Assembly: GCA_016806645.1 (NCBI GenBank)
Contig: JACSYO010001600.1
Span: forward strand, 3,496,001 to 3,560,000
Direction: 5' to 3'
Source: Ophiodon elongatus
Taxonomy: Eukaryota; Chordata; Actinopteri; Perciformes; Hexagrammidae
DNA: 64,000 nucleotides
The notes below the pieces were generated by a model. That model did not search any database. It was not told where the DNA came from and worked only from the letters and a program-made list of their open reading frames with translations. A program made the translations under genes and the position numbers. Of the stretch, positions 12,910 to 32,700 are shown one piece after another. How positions within the stretch are numbered: position 1 is the stretch's first letter; each line of letters opens with the position of its first letter.

Positions 12910-12976
12910 TCATGTGTTTCCTGAGTCCAGCAGACTAATAAGGGATGAGATGCGTCCTGTTAAGACACATCACATG
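12910..12976 (+). promoter_or_regulatory. gpnmb: Proximal pair of M-box-type E-boxes upstream of gpnmb
   Basis: TCATGTG at 12910-12916 and TCACATG at 12970-12976 sit 195-260 bp upstream of the gpnmb ATG, in or beside a GC-rich patch (12860-12960) that looks like a proximal promoter. No clear TATA box was seen. Confidence 0.4.
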
Positions 12977-13170
12977 TTTTTGTGCACAGCGGCCCCCAAA
13001 TTAAATTATTTAACATCAGGACAAGCAGGCGGGAAGTATTGACAGAGCTGGACGAGCAGAGAGAGGGACAAGCTCGGTCTGGCGGTGAACACTTTATTAA
13101 TATTAGATATATTTTTAGGCTATTTTTTGCAAATATATCGACGACCAATTTTGCCTGCTGAACAGTGGAA

Positions 13171-20692
<7,522 letters not shown>

Positions 20693-21000
20693 GCTTTAGA
20701 AAGCGGAACCAAAGTTTGGGGTAGTTGCTAGGAGATGAATTAGGCTCAAGTCATGGCTGTTTTCTGATCAAAAGAACTGCTTTATTGCAATTTTTTTACC
20801 AAATGCCGCTTTACAGTTTATAGTGATGTTAAATCAGTTTAGTATGAAGTCCATGAGGTGGTTCTCCAATATAAAATGTATACTAGTGAAATTGCATGCT
20901 CTTCCTCAGTGGAATTAATCAATATTAGAACTTAATGTTTTTTTGTTTTTTTTTTTTAAACGAAGGAAGAAATTCACTGAAAACTTGACCCAAGGACTCC

Positions 21001-21006
21001 AATAAA
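21001..21006 (+). terminator. gpnmb: Poly(A) signal of gpnmb
   Basis: Canonical AATAAA about 310 bp after the gpnmb stop codon, the first one downstream. It sets a 3' UTR of roughly 330 nt. Confidence 0.7.
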
Positions 21007-21025
21007 AGGTTGTGAACAAACTACT

Positions 21026-21712
21026 CATCTTTTGAAGACAGTAATTTCTCTCCATGTCTTGTCATATGAATGATCTTACCAACATTGCTTTAGTACAACC
21101 ACAAATGACCCACAGAGTCCATGTTTTGTTTACAAGTCACTTCAATGATTTGAAGTGCAGGCTAAAGCTGGAAAAATATTATGGATGGTGGTCAAACGGC
21201 TCCAAGAACAGCTTTTTTTTTTACACATTGTTGCACGATGTTTAAATGCCGGTGCCATATCAGGGTCAGTTTGAGCCCTTTGCATGGCACACGTAGTATA
21301 ATATTACTGTAAAGTGCAAATACGTTGCTCGTCTTGCATAGTCACTGCAAAAGAAAAAAGTTTAGCAGAAGTAGTAGTATGTGATATAATATATGCAATT
21401 ATGGTATGGATGTTCGTATATAATCATTTATTGTACAGCGTAGCACCCAGTCACAATATTAACCCAGGTACTTTTAACTAGAACATAAGACACCATTAAG
21501 TCTTCAAGACAGAATTTATCTTAACCAAGAAGTAACCAATCCAAACCGGTTACGATATAAATAATCATCTTGCACTTTCTGGTTCCATCAATTGAGCACA
21601 TTTTAATCCAGTAGATTTATTGCAATATCAGATCATGAGCCACAATATAAAGTGTGCCAGGAAGTAGTCTTTTTAAAAGAAGAGGGGAAAAACGCCACAA
21701 TTTAATTATTTT
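21026..21712. other. Convergent intergenic gap between gpnmb and igf2bp3
   Basis: About 0.7 kb between the gpnmb poly(A) signal and the most distal plausible igf2bp3 poly(A) signal. No ORF, RNA gene or repeat of note. Read-through transcripts of the two genes would overlap here. Confidence 0.5.
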
Positions 21713-22392
21713 TTTATTCAGAGGCATTTGACAAGTGGAGCTGTGTGTGAAGGGGAGGTGAAGGGGCATAAGCATGGTTGCAGAGAGGGGGTGAAGGGAA
21801 TATCATGCTGAAATTAGATCACTTTTCCAAAAAACTCAGAGACCCAGTCCCTCATATCTGTCTCATACCAAGATGTTCCACGTTACACAGCCAAGAAATG
21901 CTAACAGAAGAAAATAGCTACTAAATCAGCGAGTGAGTGTAGCATCTGTGAAAGACAAAAGGGAAAAAAAGACAGGACTTATCTATTTTGAAGTCTTTCA
22001 AATCAACAAAAAAGGCAGGCCCTTTTTTTTTTTTTAAACTGTATTTTCTCATTTTAACTATTGAATGCAAAATCAAACACTGGATTTGACCTTTTTCACA
22101 AAAAAACCCAAGCAAAAGTTCAAATACATGTAAGCCACACCACCAAAAATAGAAAGCAGAAAGAAATAACCATCGGTTGAGGATTTCAATTGAGCCCAAA
22201 AAGAGTACATATAAACACTGGCAAAAGAAAATATTTTGATCACTTTCGATTATTCTCAATTCTAAAGAGTACATGATTTTAGTTTAAGTTTTCATTCATA
22301 TCAGGGGGAAGCATGGGGAGCCATAAAGGAGGGGTGGGGGGACTAAATTCTAACAAATAGAAGAATGCCTCTACTTCAAATACGTGTCTAAA

Positions 22393-22574
22393 GAGGTAGA
22401 TCAAAACAAACTGCGGAGGAGGGGAAAGGGGTGGAGAGGGTGGTTTGGCAGGAAGAAGCGGGGAAATCGGGAGGTGTCTGGGATATTTTTAAGTATCACT
22501 TGTGCCCCCCTCAGTTAAGCGCAGAGTTAGGATGGCGCGCCCAGGTAGAAAGAAAAGTTCGGGGGACTGAGGTA
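22393..22574 (-). promoter_or_regulatory. igf2bp3: Two 7-mer let-7 seed matches in the igf2bp3 3' UTR
   Basis: On the transcript strand CTACCTC (7mer-m8) lies at 22399-22393 and TACCTCA (7mer-A1) at 22574-22568. They belong to the distal part of the UTR. Confidence 0.5.
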
Positions 22575-22646
22575 TCAGTGCGCGCTGGCGCTCAGTGGGG
22601 GCAGGGTGAGGTGCCTCGTGCCACAACAAACCCCCACCCCCTAAGC

Positions 22647-22654
22647 TGAGGTAG
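22647..22654 (-). promoter_or_regulatory. igf2bp3: 8-mer let-7 site in the igf2bp3 3' UTR
   Basis: The transcript strand reads CTACCTCA, a full 8-mer complement to the let-7 seed. IGF2BP family mRNAs are established let-7 targets. Confidence 0.6.
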
Positions 22655-23745
22655 ACGGCGTTCTACTGTGGAAGCATGGATACACTCGAGTTTTACCACA
22701 ATCAACATATTTACATTCGGCATGAAGAGACAAATGAAATAAATTGTATATTTAAGTTTTGGATTCCTTTCCTCTTTTCTTACACCCCCCCCCCCCCCCT
22801 CCCCCTCCCCAAGTCAGGGTTCAGTCAGTATTTTGTGTGCCTTTTCTGGCTTGTTTCCCTGTTTGAACAACAAATTGGATCATCAAGTTACATTTGTGGG
22901 TTACAGAGAATGTCTGGTTTAAATCATTTTCTTAGCACAAAAAACAAAAAGAAAAAGTTATGCGTTTATCAGTGTGACTCCCCCTACCCTCACCATGCAG
23001 TGAACGCCGTCAACATTGACTTAATGGCCTGGCTACAAGGGCCACTCCGAACTGACAAAGCTTGCTCTATGAAAATAAACCTAGTCGGGCTTGGACCTTG
23101 CCAAGACACCACCGTCAAGAAGGTGGCAGATGGCCTGGGAACAGAACAGACAAAAAAAAAAAAAAAAAGAAAACAAAAAGAAGACGCTCTGCTGACTGAA
23201 GGGCAGCTGGAGAGGAGACCACTACGGTCCACACTGCACTGCCCTGATCACAGCCCTCCTAGGAAGGCAAAAAGGATTTTTTTTTTGACAAATTAAAGTA
23301 CCATTACCAATAACAATGTCAATCCCAAAACTAAATGGCATTGCTGTAATTATGTACGGTTGGCATTATTTGCATGTCTTAGATGTTTTGTACTTATTTT
23401 CAGAAGATGGTGGACCCTCAGGGGAAAAACTGAGGCGATTTTCTCTCGATACTCCTGTCAGCCGCCAGCTGAGGGGGCGCCAACTCTTGCTCCGGGGCTT
23501 TCTATGTACAAATAGACTTTATGTACAGGGTCATCTTAAGTCACACATACACATGAACAATGCCACCTAAAGCACCCGAGTTGAAGGCAAGGTCAGTTGG
23601 CAGCTGACCAAATTTTAAATTTTCTTAAAAAAATAAAAATGTTCAAAGACTATCAGCTTTATAAAGTATACAAAATACCACAAAAGCAAAATAAAAAAGA
23701 AAGGAACATTTTTTTTCATATATATAATCATTTTCTTTTCTCTTC

Positions 23746-23768
23746 TGAGGTACTAGATCCTGAGGTAG
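23746..23768 (-). promoter_or_regulatory. igf2bp3: Paired let-7 sites in the igf2bp3 3' UTR
   Basis: An 8-mer CTACCTCA (23768-23761) and a 7mer-A1 TACCTCA (23752-23746) are spaced 15 nt apart start to start, within the range where neighbouring miRNA sites can act together. Confidence 0.55.
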
Positions 23769-24627
23769 TTAAGTAAAATGCATATTAAATTGGTTTTCCT
23801 GGGCAGCAGCAGTTCGGCACCGTTTCCCTAAGTGTCAGTCATGGCGCTGCCCTCACCTCTAAATATATATTCATCTATGTATATAGGTCTATCTATAAAA
23901 TGCATCCAAATTTATAAAATGCCACTATCATTACAAGGGCAGGACGCCCAATATAATCCACCCTTTCAGGGGTCCTGTCCTGAAACAAGAATCTTTCCCC
24001 TAAACATGGCCCACCCAATCTGAGCCAACCCTCCCCCAAAATAAACCTCTGTTGGTCCAACCAGGACCTTGATAGCAATGCCTTTTCCTTTCCACAGAAA
24101 AATCATGAGAAAGCTTCATCAACCAATTAAACACTAAAAAAAAAAGAAAAAAAAAAAAAGAAAAAAATCTGAAGTCAACCAAAACATCCTGTCAGGTTTG
24201 AAGTACCACACCAATGAGGCGATGGGAGGGGGATCCTTATTTCTTCTTTGTGATTCTAGTGTAAAAAGAGGACCAAAAAAAATAAAAAAAATTTCAACAC
24301 ACCCGTGGGGGGAGGAGGAGAGCGGTCGAGGGGTGTGTACATGTGAGGGCAGGTGACGTTGTTGGGAGCCCTCAGAAGTACGTTCTCACAGAGATGCAGA
24401 GAGCTGAGGTGGGTGGAGGTTTCAAGGCGTAGGGTCTCTTTCTAGCCACACTTGAAAGTTAATCAAGTAAGACAAGGAGGGGTGGATGTTTGGTTGGGTT
24501 CTGATAACCTTTGACCCCCGAGATGAGCATTACAACTCCTTGTCTTCCTCTTCGCCCCCTGGACTCTGCTGCACCTGTCGAGCCTTCAGGCAGATTCAGT
24601 CACCATTCCTCCAGGGCCGCTGGAGCT

Positions 24628-27600
24628 TTACTTCCTGCGGGGCTGAGGAGGTTGGGCTCCAGATGTGGGTTTAGGCTGCTGCTGCCTCTTCACCTGGGCG
24701 AGGATCTCCTGGATCTTTCTCTGAGCCAGCTAGATGACATAGAAACATGCAAAGATCAGATCACAGCAAAGAGAAGACAACTAAAAAGAGTCCTTTAAAA
24801 GGATCTGATCATGACATCCTCAAGTGATGTCTTATGGTCAATACATAATCTTCTCAGCAGGTACAGGATAACAGCTGACTGAGTTTGCTCAAAAGTAGCT
24901 TACTGCATGACCTTTATATGCCTTTGGAGAATCAGACTACACATCTTGAATTCCTTTCGAAAAACCCACCTGGCATGCAAAGAAGTGTCCACTGATCTTG
25001 ACTATAACCTGGTCGTTCTCGTCAGGCGTCTGGTCCCTGGGCACCACCACCTCTGCACAGGTCAGGTTCTGCAGCTCGTTTACCTGCAGACACAATAAAG
25101 AGGTAATGGAATAATTACAACCTAAGAGTAAAGAATTGGATAGTTAACATCACTATGGAACAATTCATTTTTCCATTTGTTGGACCAAACATTCAAGTTA
25201 GTGCCACGTTAGGTGCCCTTTTTACCGTTTTTCCACCTTTCCCAATGACTCGTCCAGCAGCAAAGGAAGGAACCTTGATGTGAGCCTCCAGCTTCACCTC
25301 TTCCTTGGGTCCAAAGAAATTCTCTTCCTTCAGCTTGCCAAAGATGCGACACTGAGCCTGCAGCCGAAAAGGTTAAAATGTAGATTAATCATGGTGCACT
25401 TGATTAATGGGACATTTTATCCAGAAAAAAAAAAAGAAAAGCACCAAAATGTTTTATTTCCATACTGAAAGCAAGCGAATAACATACAAATAAGGCAGAA
25501 AATTAAAGATGATTCTGAGCGCAAAATAAGTCCAACAACTGATAAACAGCTGCTACCATCAAGTTTAATTAAGTGGCTTCCTTCTTTAATTTCTAAAAGG
25601 GTGTTTTGTGCATTTATATGACTGAAGAGTTACAGCACCTTAAACTGAGCCTCTGGCGGTCCAGCAATGGTGACTTTCCTCTGTGGTGTGGAACCCACTT
25701 CTTCTGCAGGGGCAATCTGGGAGGAGGGAAGACAGTATTTTCTTTTTTAAAAACGCAACCAGCAACCGATCAGTCAAGGCAGGGACAACACGTAGACAGC
25801 CAGCATCGACACTTTATCATAAAGATTTCAAACTTCACTTCCTGTCCGTCACTCACCTTGATTGAGGCTCCGGCAAAGTGTGACAGCTGTTTGATGTGTT
25901 GACCCTGTTTTCCAATGATGGCTCCAACCGCAAGAGCAGGGATGAAGAGGTGAACCGTCTCCGACTCTGGGTGTCCCTGCTGGGGTCAAACACTTTAGTG
26001 CTACTGTGACCAGGAGCTCTCACCGACAGTAACTGCAGACCATTTGCTTCAGCCACCTATGCCCAAGTGCAGACAGTGGCTCAAGCAAAAGCTGTTAAAG
26101 TCTTTAAGCGACATTGGAGCTCATGCCCCAAGGTTATTACATCTCGTAGGAATTTCTTACCATTGGGTTCTTAGTTCTGAAAGAGAACACATTGTATGTT
26201 CCAACACCAGAGTTTTTAAATCCGTTCTACCGCTCAAAACGAAACTGAGAATCCATTTGCTAAATGTTTTTAGACCTAGAACATCGTATGCCACAGGCAG
26301 AACTAGTAATTCCATTGGAAAAAGAACCAGGTTTAAAGTGGTATTTGGATATAGAGTCCAGGTTTCATTAGAGGACTGTATTTATAGATACCGTGTTGCA
26401 AAATGTTCCAGCACATCACTTGTTTTAGTGTGTGTGATTGACTTGAGCTCTGGAAGGGGAGGTGGGTTGGATCGTCCGAGAGGGACAACAAGCAGCACTG
26501 ATGATTTTGGAGCACGCCCAATATTCCAGTCTATATGTCCGCTGAGGGTACACTAATAACTTGCTTTGGCAGCCTCCAAATCTGGAGAAGGGCTTTTAGT
26601 GCTGAGAAAAAATAATTCTAATGCAGCATTTTTTGGAAGAAATAACATTGTAAACCATGTGGTAATCTTAAGTATGACTAGTAGCCACACTAATGTTGCC
26701 CTCCAGGATTTAAGTTCACATGCAAAGATTAGGGCCTTACTAAGAACAAAAAAAAAAAAGGGTCAAAGATTAAGGGGCAGCTGGAGAAGAACTTTGGCCC
26801 CCTAATCCCGCAGCGAGCAGCCACAAGCCGTGCAAAGCACTTTGGGACGGGTGACTTACAGCAAGGAGCTGGCTGCTCGGCGACAGCATAGAGGCCCAAA
26901 ATGGCCCCTCACCCCCATAAGGACTGCACTAAAGGAAAAAAAGATATATGAAGCCGAGTTGCTAAAGACTAAATGTTTTTTTTTGTAGTTGTCACGACCC
27001 TGACCCAAGAGTTGCAGAATAGAGTTTAAAATGGAAAACGCAGCCAGTCCTGGGTTAGAAAGGGTAGCGAATGGGGCAAACCACTGTACTGTATGCGACA
27101 CGGAGACCGTCACTTACCCCAAATGATGAGCATCCACCGTGGGCTCCCGGAGGTGGGATACTGGACATGGAGGGACCCATGCCTGGTGCTCCACTGGGGA
27201 ACAAACCCAAAGCGTTCAGATTCAAGCCTGGAATCAGGTTGGACTGGAGCTGGAGTGAAACGAGAACATTTCCATTAACACATTACAGGTTGTGTCAACA
27301 CAACTAAAACATAAGTGAGGACTTCAGATCAGAACTAAAAAATTTAAAAATTTAAAAAAAAAAAATCAACCAGCATCGGCTTGATTTGAGCAGGTATGTT
27401 TGTAAACAAAATATCAGGTTAGTCTTCCAAGTTCTTGATGCATTTTCTTCCAAAACATTTTCCGTTGAAAATCTTACATTTATTATGTCCATGTTGTAAA
27501 CAGCATGCATGCTGGGTAATAAGCTTCATTTTCCCCCAGTGCAGTACTCCCAACCCCCTAATTGACAGCGGCCACTGTAAGCTCAATTCTGACAGTTAAA

Positions 27601-29730
27601 GGAATTGTAGTCCCCAATCAGAATCTCCTAGAAAGTTTGAAAGCTTTCCATCAACTTTAGGCATTTAGAGAAACTTGGTTGACACAAATATAAGCCACCT
27701 TGAAAACCATCGTTTCTGTTTTGGAGTTCTATGAAATTGATTCAGAATAGGAAAGTGCTGCTGTGGCAGCCATATTTCCAGATTACACAACATTTGCTCA
27801 TTTCCTTCCTAAAAATTCTTTTTTTTTCTGTGATCTGGCTTCTGTTTTTATGTACTACATATGCATTTACTTTCTACTGGAACAGACTGTCAACTCAACT
27901 TTTAAAGCAATTAGTCAATGGCAGTTTTCCATTTAAAAAAAATAATCAAAACACACAATCATTTGAATAATCATAATTGTCCTTGTCCAATAAAAATTGC
28001 TTACATTCATAGCAGCCATGTCACTCTCATACGATTCCCTGATCTTCTTCATCAGCTCCTCCTCGGCTCTTGCACATGCCTCGATGTTGCCCTTCACTGT
28101 GATGGTCCGCTCTGGGTTGTAAACAGTCAGGTCCTGGAGACTGAACAGAAAAATGGAGGGGGGAGAAGCGACATGAGAACAATTGTGTCAGACTATAAAT
28201 TCTGACAGCATGACATGCATCTTTAATGTTGTAGTATGCGTTGGTAAGTGGCACTTTTATGAACGGGCCACAGAGACCACAAATAAGAGTCAATAAAAAG
28301 AGCTATCAATGAAGTGCATCACAGTCTTACGCTGAGATTGTGATCTTGGTCTCCGTGTCCTGCTCGATTTTCTTCAGGTTGCGACCTTCTTTTCCAATTA
28401 ACCTTCCAACAAAGTTGTTGTGTGCAAGTATCTTCAGTGGGATCTCCTCAGTGCTGCACAAGACAGATGGGTTGTTTAGTTAAATGCTCCTTCAACATTC
28501 AGATCAGACCTCTTCGACAAATGTCCAGGTTATCTACAGTATCTTAGGTACATTTATTTCACATTCTATACACAAGCTGTGCAACCCGCAATCCATCTCT
28601 CCACATCTGCCAATTATGTCACAGACAGCTGTGCATCACATCACGCATACATTACCATTTTAAAAACATGCGTAACTATAATTTCTGACTCGATTGTAGC
28701 ATATGGAAAAAAAAAAAAGGACTGATGTAATTTTAATAGACAAAAAGTAAATTGCATAACTGGAGAGGGTGGACCAAATGGGGAACAAAACCCGTTTCTG
28801 GTCTTTCACAAGTTTATAGGCGACGCATTAAAATAGTAAGAACCAGGTTGAACTAAGGCAAATATTCTCTCATTTTGTTTTGGTGCAAACTCACAACTTT
28901 GTGTCGAGGGCTTCCTTCTGCATGATCTCCATGATTGTTGTACAAGCGTTCGAACAACCTTCAGGGGTGGAGTGAATTGTGATGGGCTTCTCTGCTGCAC
29001 CTGCATTTTCTTTCCTATGGATGTCAATCCTGGAGTAAAGGCAAGATAAATTTAGTCGTATAGCACATTTCAATAACAAGGCAAGACAAAACATTAGACC
29101 GGAAGGAATTAAGATATAAAATAAATGCAGTTAATACAACAGACAATTTAAAAAAAAGACTCCTAAATTGGATTTAAATGGAAGATTAAAATAAATATAA
29201 TCAGTTTACCAGTCTCCTGGTCAAAGTTTGGAGCTATGTTCCATGACTAGAGCAATACTGTCTGGTTTGTGGTCTTTAATGTTAGCAATTGAAGGTGCGC
29301 ACTGACTTCTTAAAATCATTCTTCTTTGGGTCCAAAAACAATTACTTCGGTTCAGAGGTGCCAACATGTTCTACAGTTTAACAATCATTGCACTAAGTCA
29401 GGGCTTGTATAGCACCACAGTCACCTGTTGAGATGGTTATGAAATCTGTGTGCAGGCTGAATAACTTTTGTAAAATATTTTCTAATTTTCCATAATCTGC
29501 ACTAGCGGGAGGCTATAGATGTTGAAAAGAAGAGGCCCAAGAATGGAGCCTTGGGGAACTCCTGGTCATTTTTTGAATGCTCAGATGTGCAATGACTGAT
29601 CAACACAAAATAGTCCCTGTCCTTCAAATAGGCAGAGTACTAAACTGGTTTGAATCCTGAGAGTCCTACACGGTTTTACAGCCTATAATATGATGCTGTT
29701 GTTGAGCGTGTTGAATGCAATAATTAGGTC

Positions 29731-29778
<48 letters not shown>

Positions 29779-32700
29779 GAAGATAGAAACAATTCCAGTA
29801 TATGTGTTTAAGTAGACCTTAAGGGCAGTCTCACTGCTGTGGTCAAAATTAGAAGTAGAAAACAATTGTTTAGGGCCAATAGGGTGTCTTCAATTATTTT
29901 ACTGAAAAATGGGAGGTTTTATATGGGCCCTTAATTGTTCATTAGTAAGTTGTCAAGATTGTTCTTTTTTAATAGTGAAAGGGAAGGGAAATAGCCTGAG
30001 TAGAGAAGTATTGACTATTTGCAGAAGATCTGATGCCATGCAGTGAAAAACATTTGAAGCAAGGCAGCAGGAGGAGGATTTAAAATATTGCATAATATAA
30101 TAAATATAGCAAATATAATAAAGGCATTTATATTATTATTGGCAATAATGTTAGACAAATACTGCCTTACATTTCACAGTTCTATATTATAAATGCAAAG
30201 TCTCTGTACGTGTCATTATGAACCTGGAAATTTGGTTTCCGACAATTGCATTCAGCTTTTAGACACTTGAATTTTGACACGCGTGGTATTTCTCCATAGT
30301 GCTTTTTTCTTCCCAGAGACTACCTTTATCCGAGTAGGAGAATAGGTCCTACTTTAATCCTGGAAGTCAACGGTACAGAAATAGTAAAGGACACAGCTCA
30401 CCGGTTCAGTACAATTCCTGACCTCTGTGTACGTACTTTGAGTGGGTCTGTTTGGTGATGTTGCGGATGGTGGCACCTTCCTTGCCGATAATTGCCCCTA
30501 CAAACTGCGTGGGAACCAGTATGCGCAGAGGGATGTCCGACTGCAATTTGGGCCGGGCGCCCAGACTTGGAGAGCCGGAACGAGAGGTTCCACGGGCGAT
30601 ATAGCCTCTCCTGCCCCCCGCTGAAGGACCCTCTGGTGCCGCTGTCTCATCTGGGATATACGACACTTTCAAGGCATAGTTCTCCATCATAGATCCATTC
30701 AGCTTCTCCATCGCCCTGGGGAGCATACAGAGATGTCAGTCTAGAAAACTCTGGCTAGCCACTGCACAGGTATGATTTAACAACACAGGAAAGCTTTGAC
30801 GTTAATCATGGAGTGAAATGCTCTGAATGGCCAAACTAATTTCTGGAATTCACCAAGCGTCAGGTTGGATTTCTTTCCTATATCATTATCAATGGAGAAT
30901 CCAAGCAGTGGGGCCAAAATCGAGGGGCTTAAGTCTAAACTGAAACGGTTGAGGTCTTGAATGATTGGCACAAAGGACACGGTGTTAAGAGGTCCTTACA
31001 AGCCCTACATACTGAGGGGCATCGGCAAAACATCACTTCCCGTGAGCTACGAGAAATTCCCTCTCAAGGTAGCGTTCACACTTCATACAAGCCTGCCTCC
31101 TCAGCCTGAAGGATTTGTAGTGAAACAATCAATTATGGCTGAGAATCCTACAACCACTCGTGCAGAGAACAACATTGTAGTGTGATTCATGTACACCAGG
31201 GGGCACCAGATGGCTAATTTACCCCCCCACCCCACCACCACCCCATACCTCCCTCCCTCTCCAGCACATACACACTCCCCCCTCCCTGTCATCATTGCAT
31301 GTCAAATTAAACTCGACTGATTTTTTGAAGGATGAATCCGGTGCGCTGTAACAACACTAGACAGAGGTTGGTGCAATTTCCAACAGAAAATGCTAGCTAA
31401 TGTAAAAAAAAAAAAAAAAAATATGTGCAGCGCCATGTCAAAGACATCAAGACAGATGAGCTGGAGGTTGATGATGTGAATACACTGCATGTGCGTGTAT
31501 GTGTGTACTCACAGCCTGGCCTGGTCCTTGGCTGCATATCGAACGTTGACTACTGCAGTCTCTGTGTCAGTGTTTACTGTGGGAGAACACAGCCGAGTCA
31601 ATCGACACATTCAATGGCACTGACACAATTTACCAACATGGGCTACTTTTACATGGTTACAGTAATACATCATTTACTTTATTGTAATGATGCATTTACA
31701 TTTTTTTTTAATGAATCTTAAAACAAGCATTTGAAACTAACATAAAGCATGTCACACAAATTCTGAATGCAGTATAAAAGGTGAGTTGAGGCAAGGTGGT
31801 GGAATTACATTTTAAGCAAATTAAAGAAGTCGGTTTCTACCTTGTTCACAGCTCTCTACTCCACCATACTGAGCAAGCATACCATCCAAAACCTGGGAGA
31901 AAGAAAAGCAACGATTACTCAGAGCCCTTGAAGGCCTTTGACCAGAACCGGTTCGTGAGCAGAAGCTCATTTGTAGGAACCAGCCCAGCTCACGACCAGG
32001 ACACAGTCCATTAATTCTGAAGCCCAGAGTTCAATGTTGAATTACGTGGATACATTTGCTACCTTCTTGTAAAAGCCTGTCTACCTGAAATTATGACTCT
32101 CCCCTCCGGTAACTTACATGGTTCTCTAGGTGCCGAGTGAGTTTTATAACATTTTTAAAAAGTACACATTCATTGTAAAACATCCCTTTCTTAAAAAAAA
32201 GAAAGAAAAAAAAAGAAAACACTCCATTAAATGTTATTAAATGTGCCTGCTAGTCACACAATATACAACGATTTTTTTTTTTAACCATGTCAAACAAAAA
32301 AAGGATGCCTTTACTAGTCCCTTTTTAAATATTGTCAAAAGTATTAAAAATATATATTTTTCAAAAGAAAATGGCAAATGACAAAATTGCTTTCTTAAAA
32401 ATGCATTTAAAAAGAAAGCCGCACCAAGCTGGCCACCTGCCCAAATCCAGAGACCAAGGGATTTCAATTCATAGATATAATCAATTGTGGGCGAGAGGGG
32501 GAGCGAGGGTTCCAAGCTAAGCTAAGACATCCGACCATGCTCAGTCAAATCCAAAGCCACCTCCCCCCAAGAGCTCAACCCCACTTTCTAGCCAACAAGA
32601 CAGCGTCCCTGCCCCCCCACTCCGCCAACCCACCAACCATGCAACATCCCGCCTCCCTGCCATCTCTGCTCCTCGTCATTGGCTGCTCCTGCGCCGATAC

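Larger units (their letters stand above)
7022..13170. other. Divergent intergenic region between galnt15 and gpnmb
   Basis: Roughly 6 kb separating two divergently transcribed genes; it must contain both promoters. Near 7022-7330 lies the GC-rich galnt15 leader with a short CTT run. The middle holds CA/GA microsatellites and transposon remnants (listed separately). 12160-13170 is the likely gpnmb control region with M-box-like motifs. No ORF here resembles a known protein. Confidence 0.6.
21713..24627 (-). other. igf2bp3: Long 3' UTR of igf2bp3
   Basis: The 2.9 kb after the igf2bp3 stop lacks splice structure on the minus strand and carries at least five let-7 seed matches. A minus-strand AATAAA at 21718-21713 is the proposed end. 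Homopolymer runs (poly-A/T, a C tract near 22787-22805) occur. The UTR extent is inferred from the signals and from the known long UTRs of IGF2BP genes. Confidence 0.6.

Noticed and set aside
21921..22274. 117-codon minus-strand ORF as a second gene
   Set aside because: Lies in the distal igf2bp3 3' UTR; Phe/Leu-rich from T-rich sequence, with no conserved motif.
22676..23296. 206-codon plus-strand ORF
   Set aside because: It lies antisense to the igf2bp3 3' UTR, has proline and lysine homopolymers from C and A runs, and shows no domain or splice context.
26044..26556. 170-codon plus-strand ORF
   Set aside because: Inside igf2bp3 intron 10; no recognisable motif or promoter. Kept only as a possible transposon relic.
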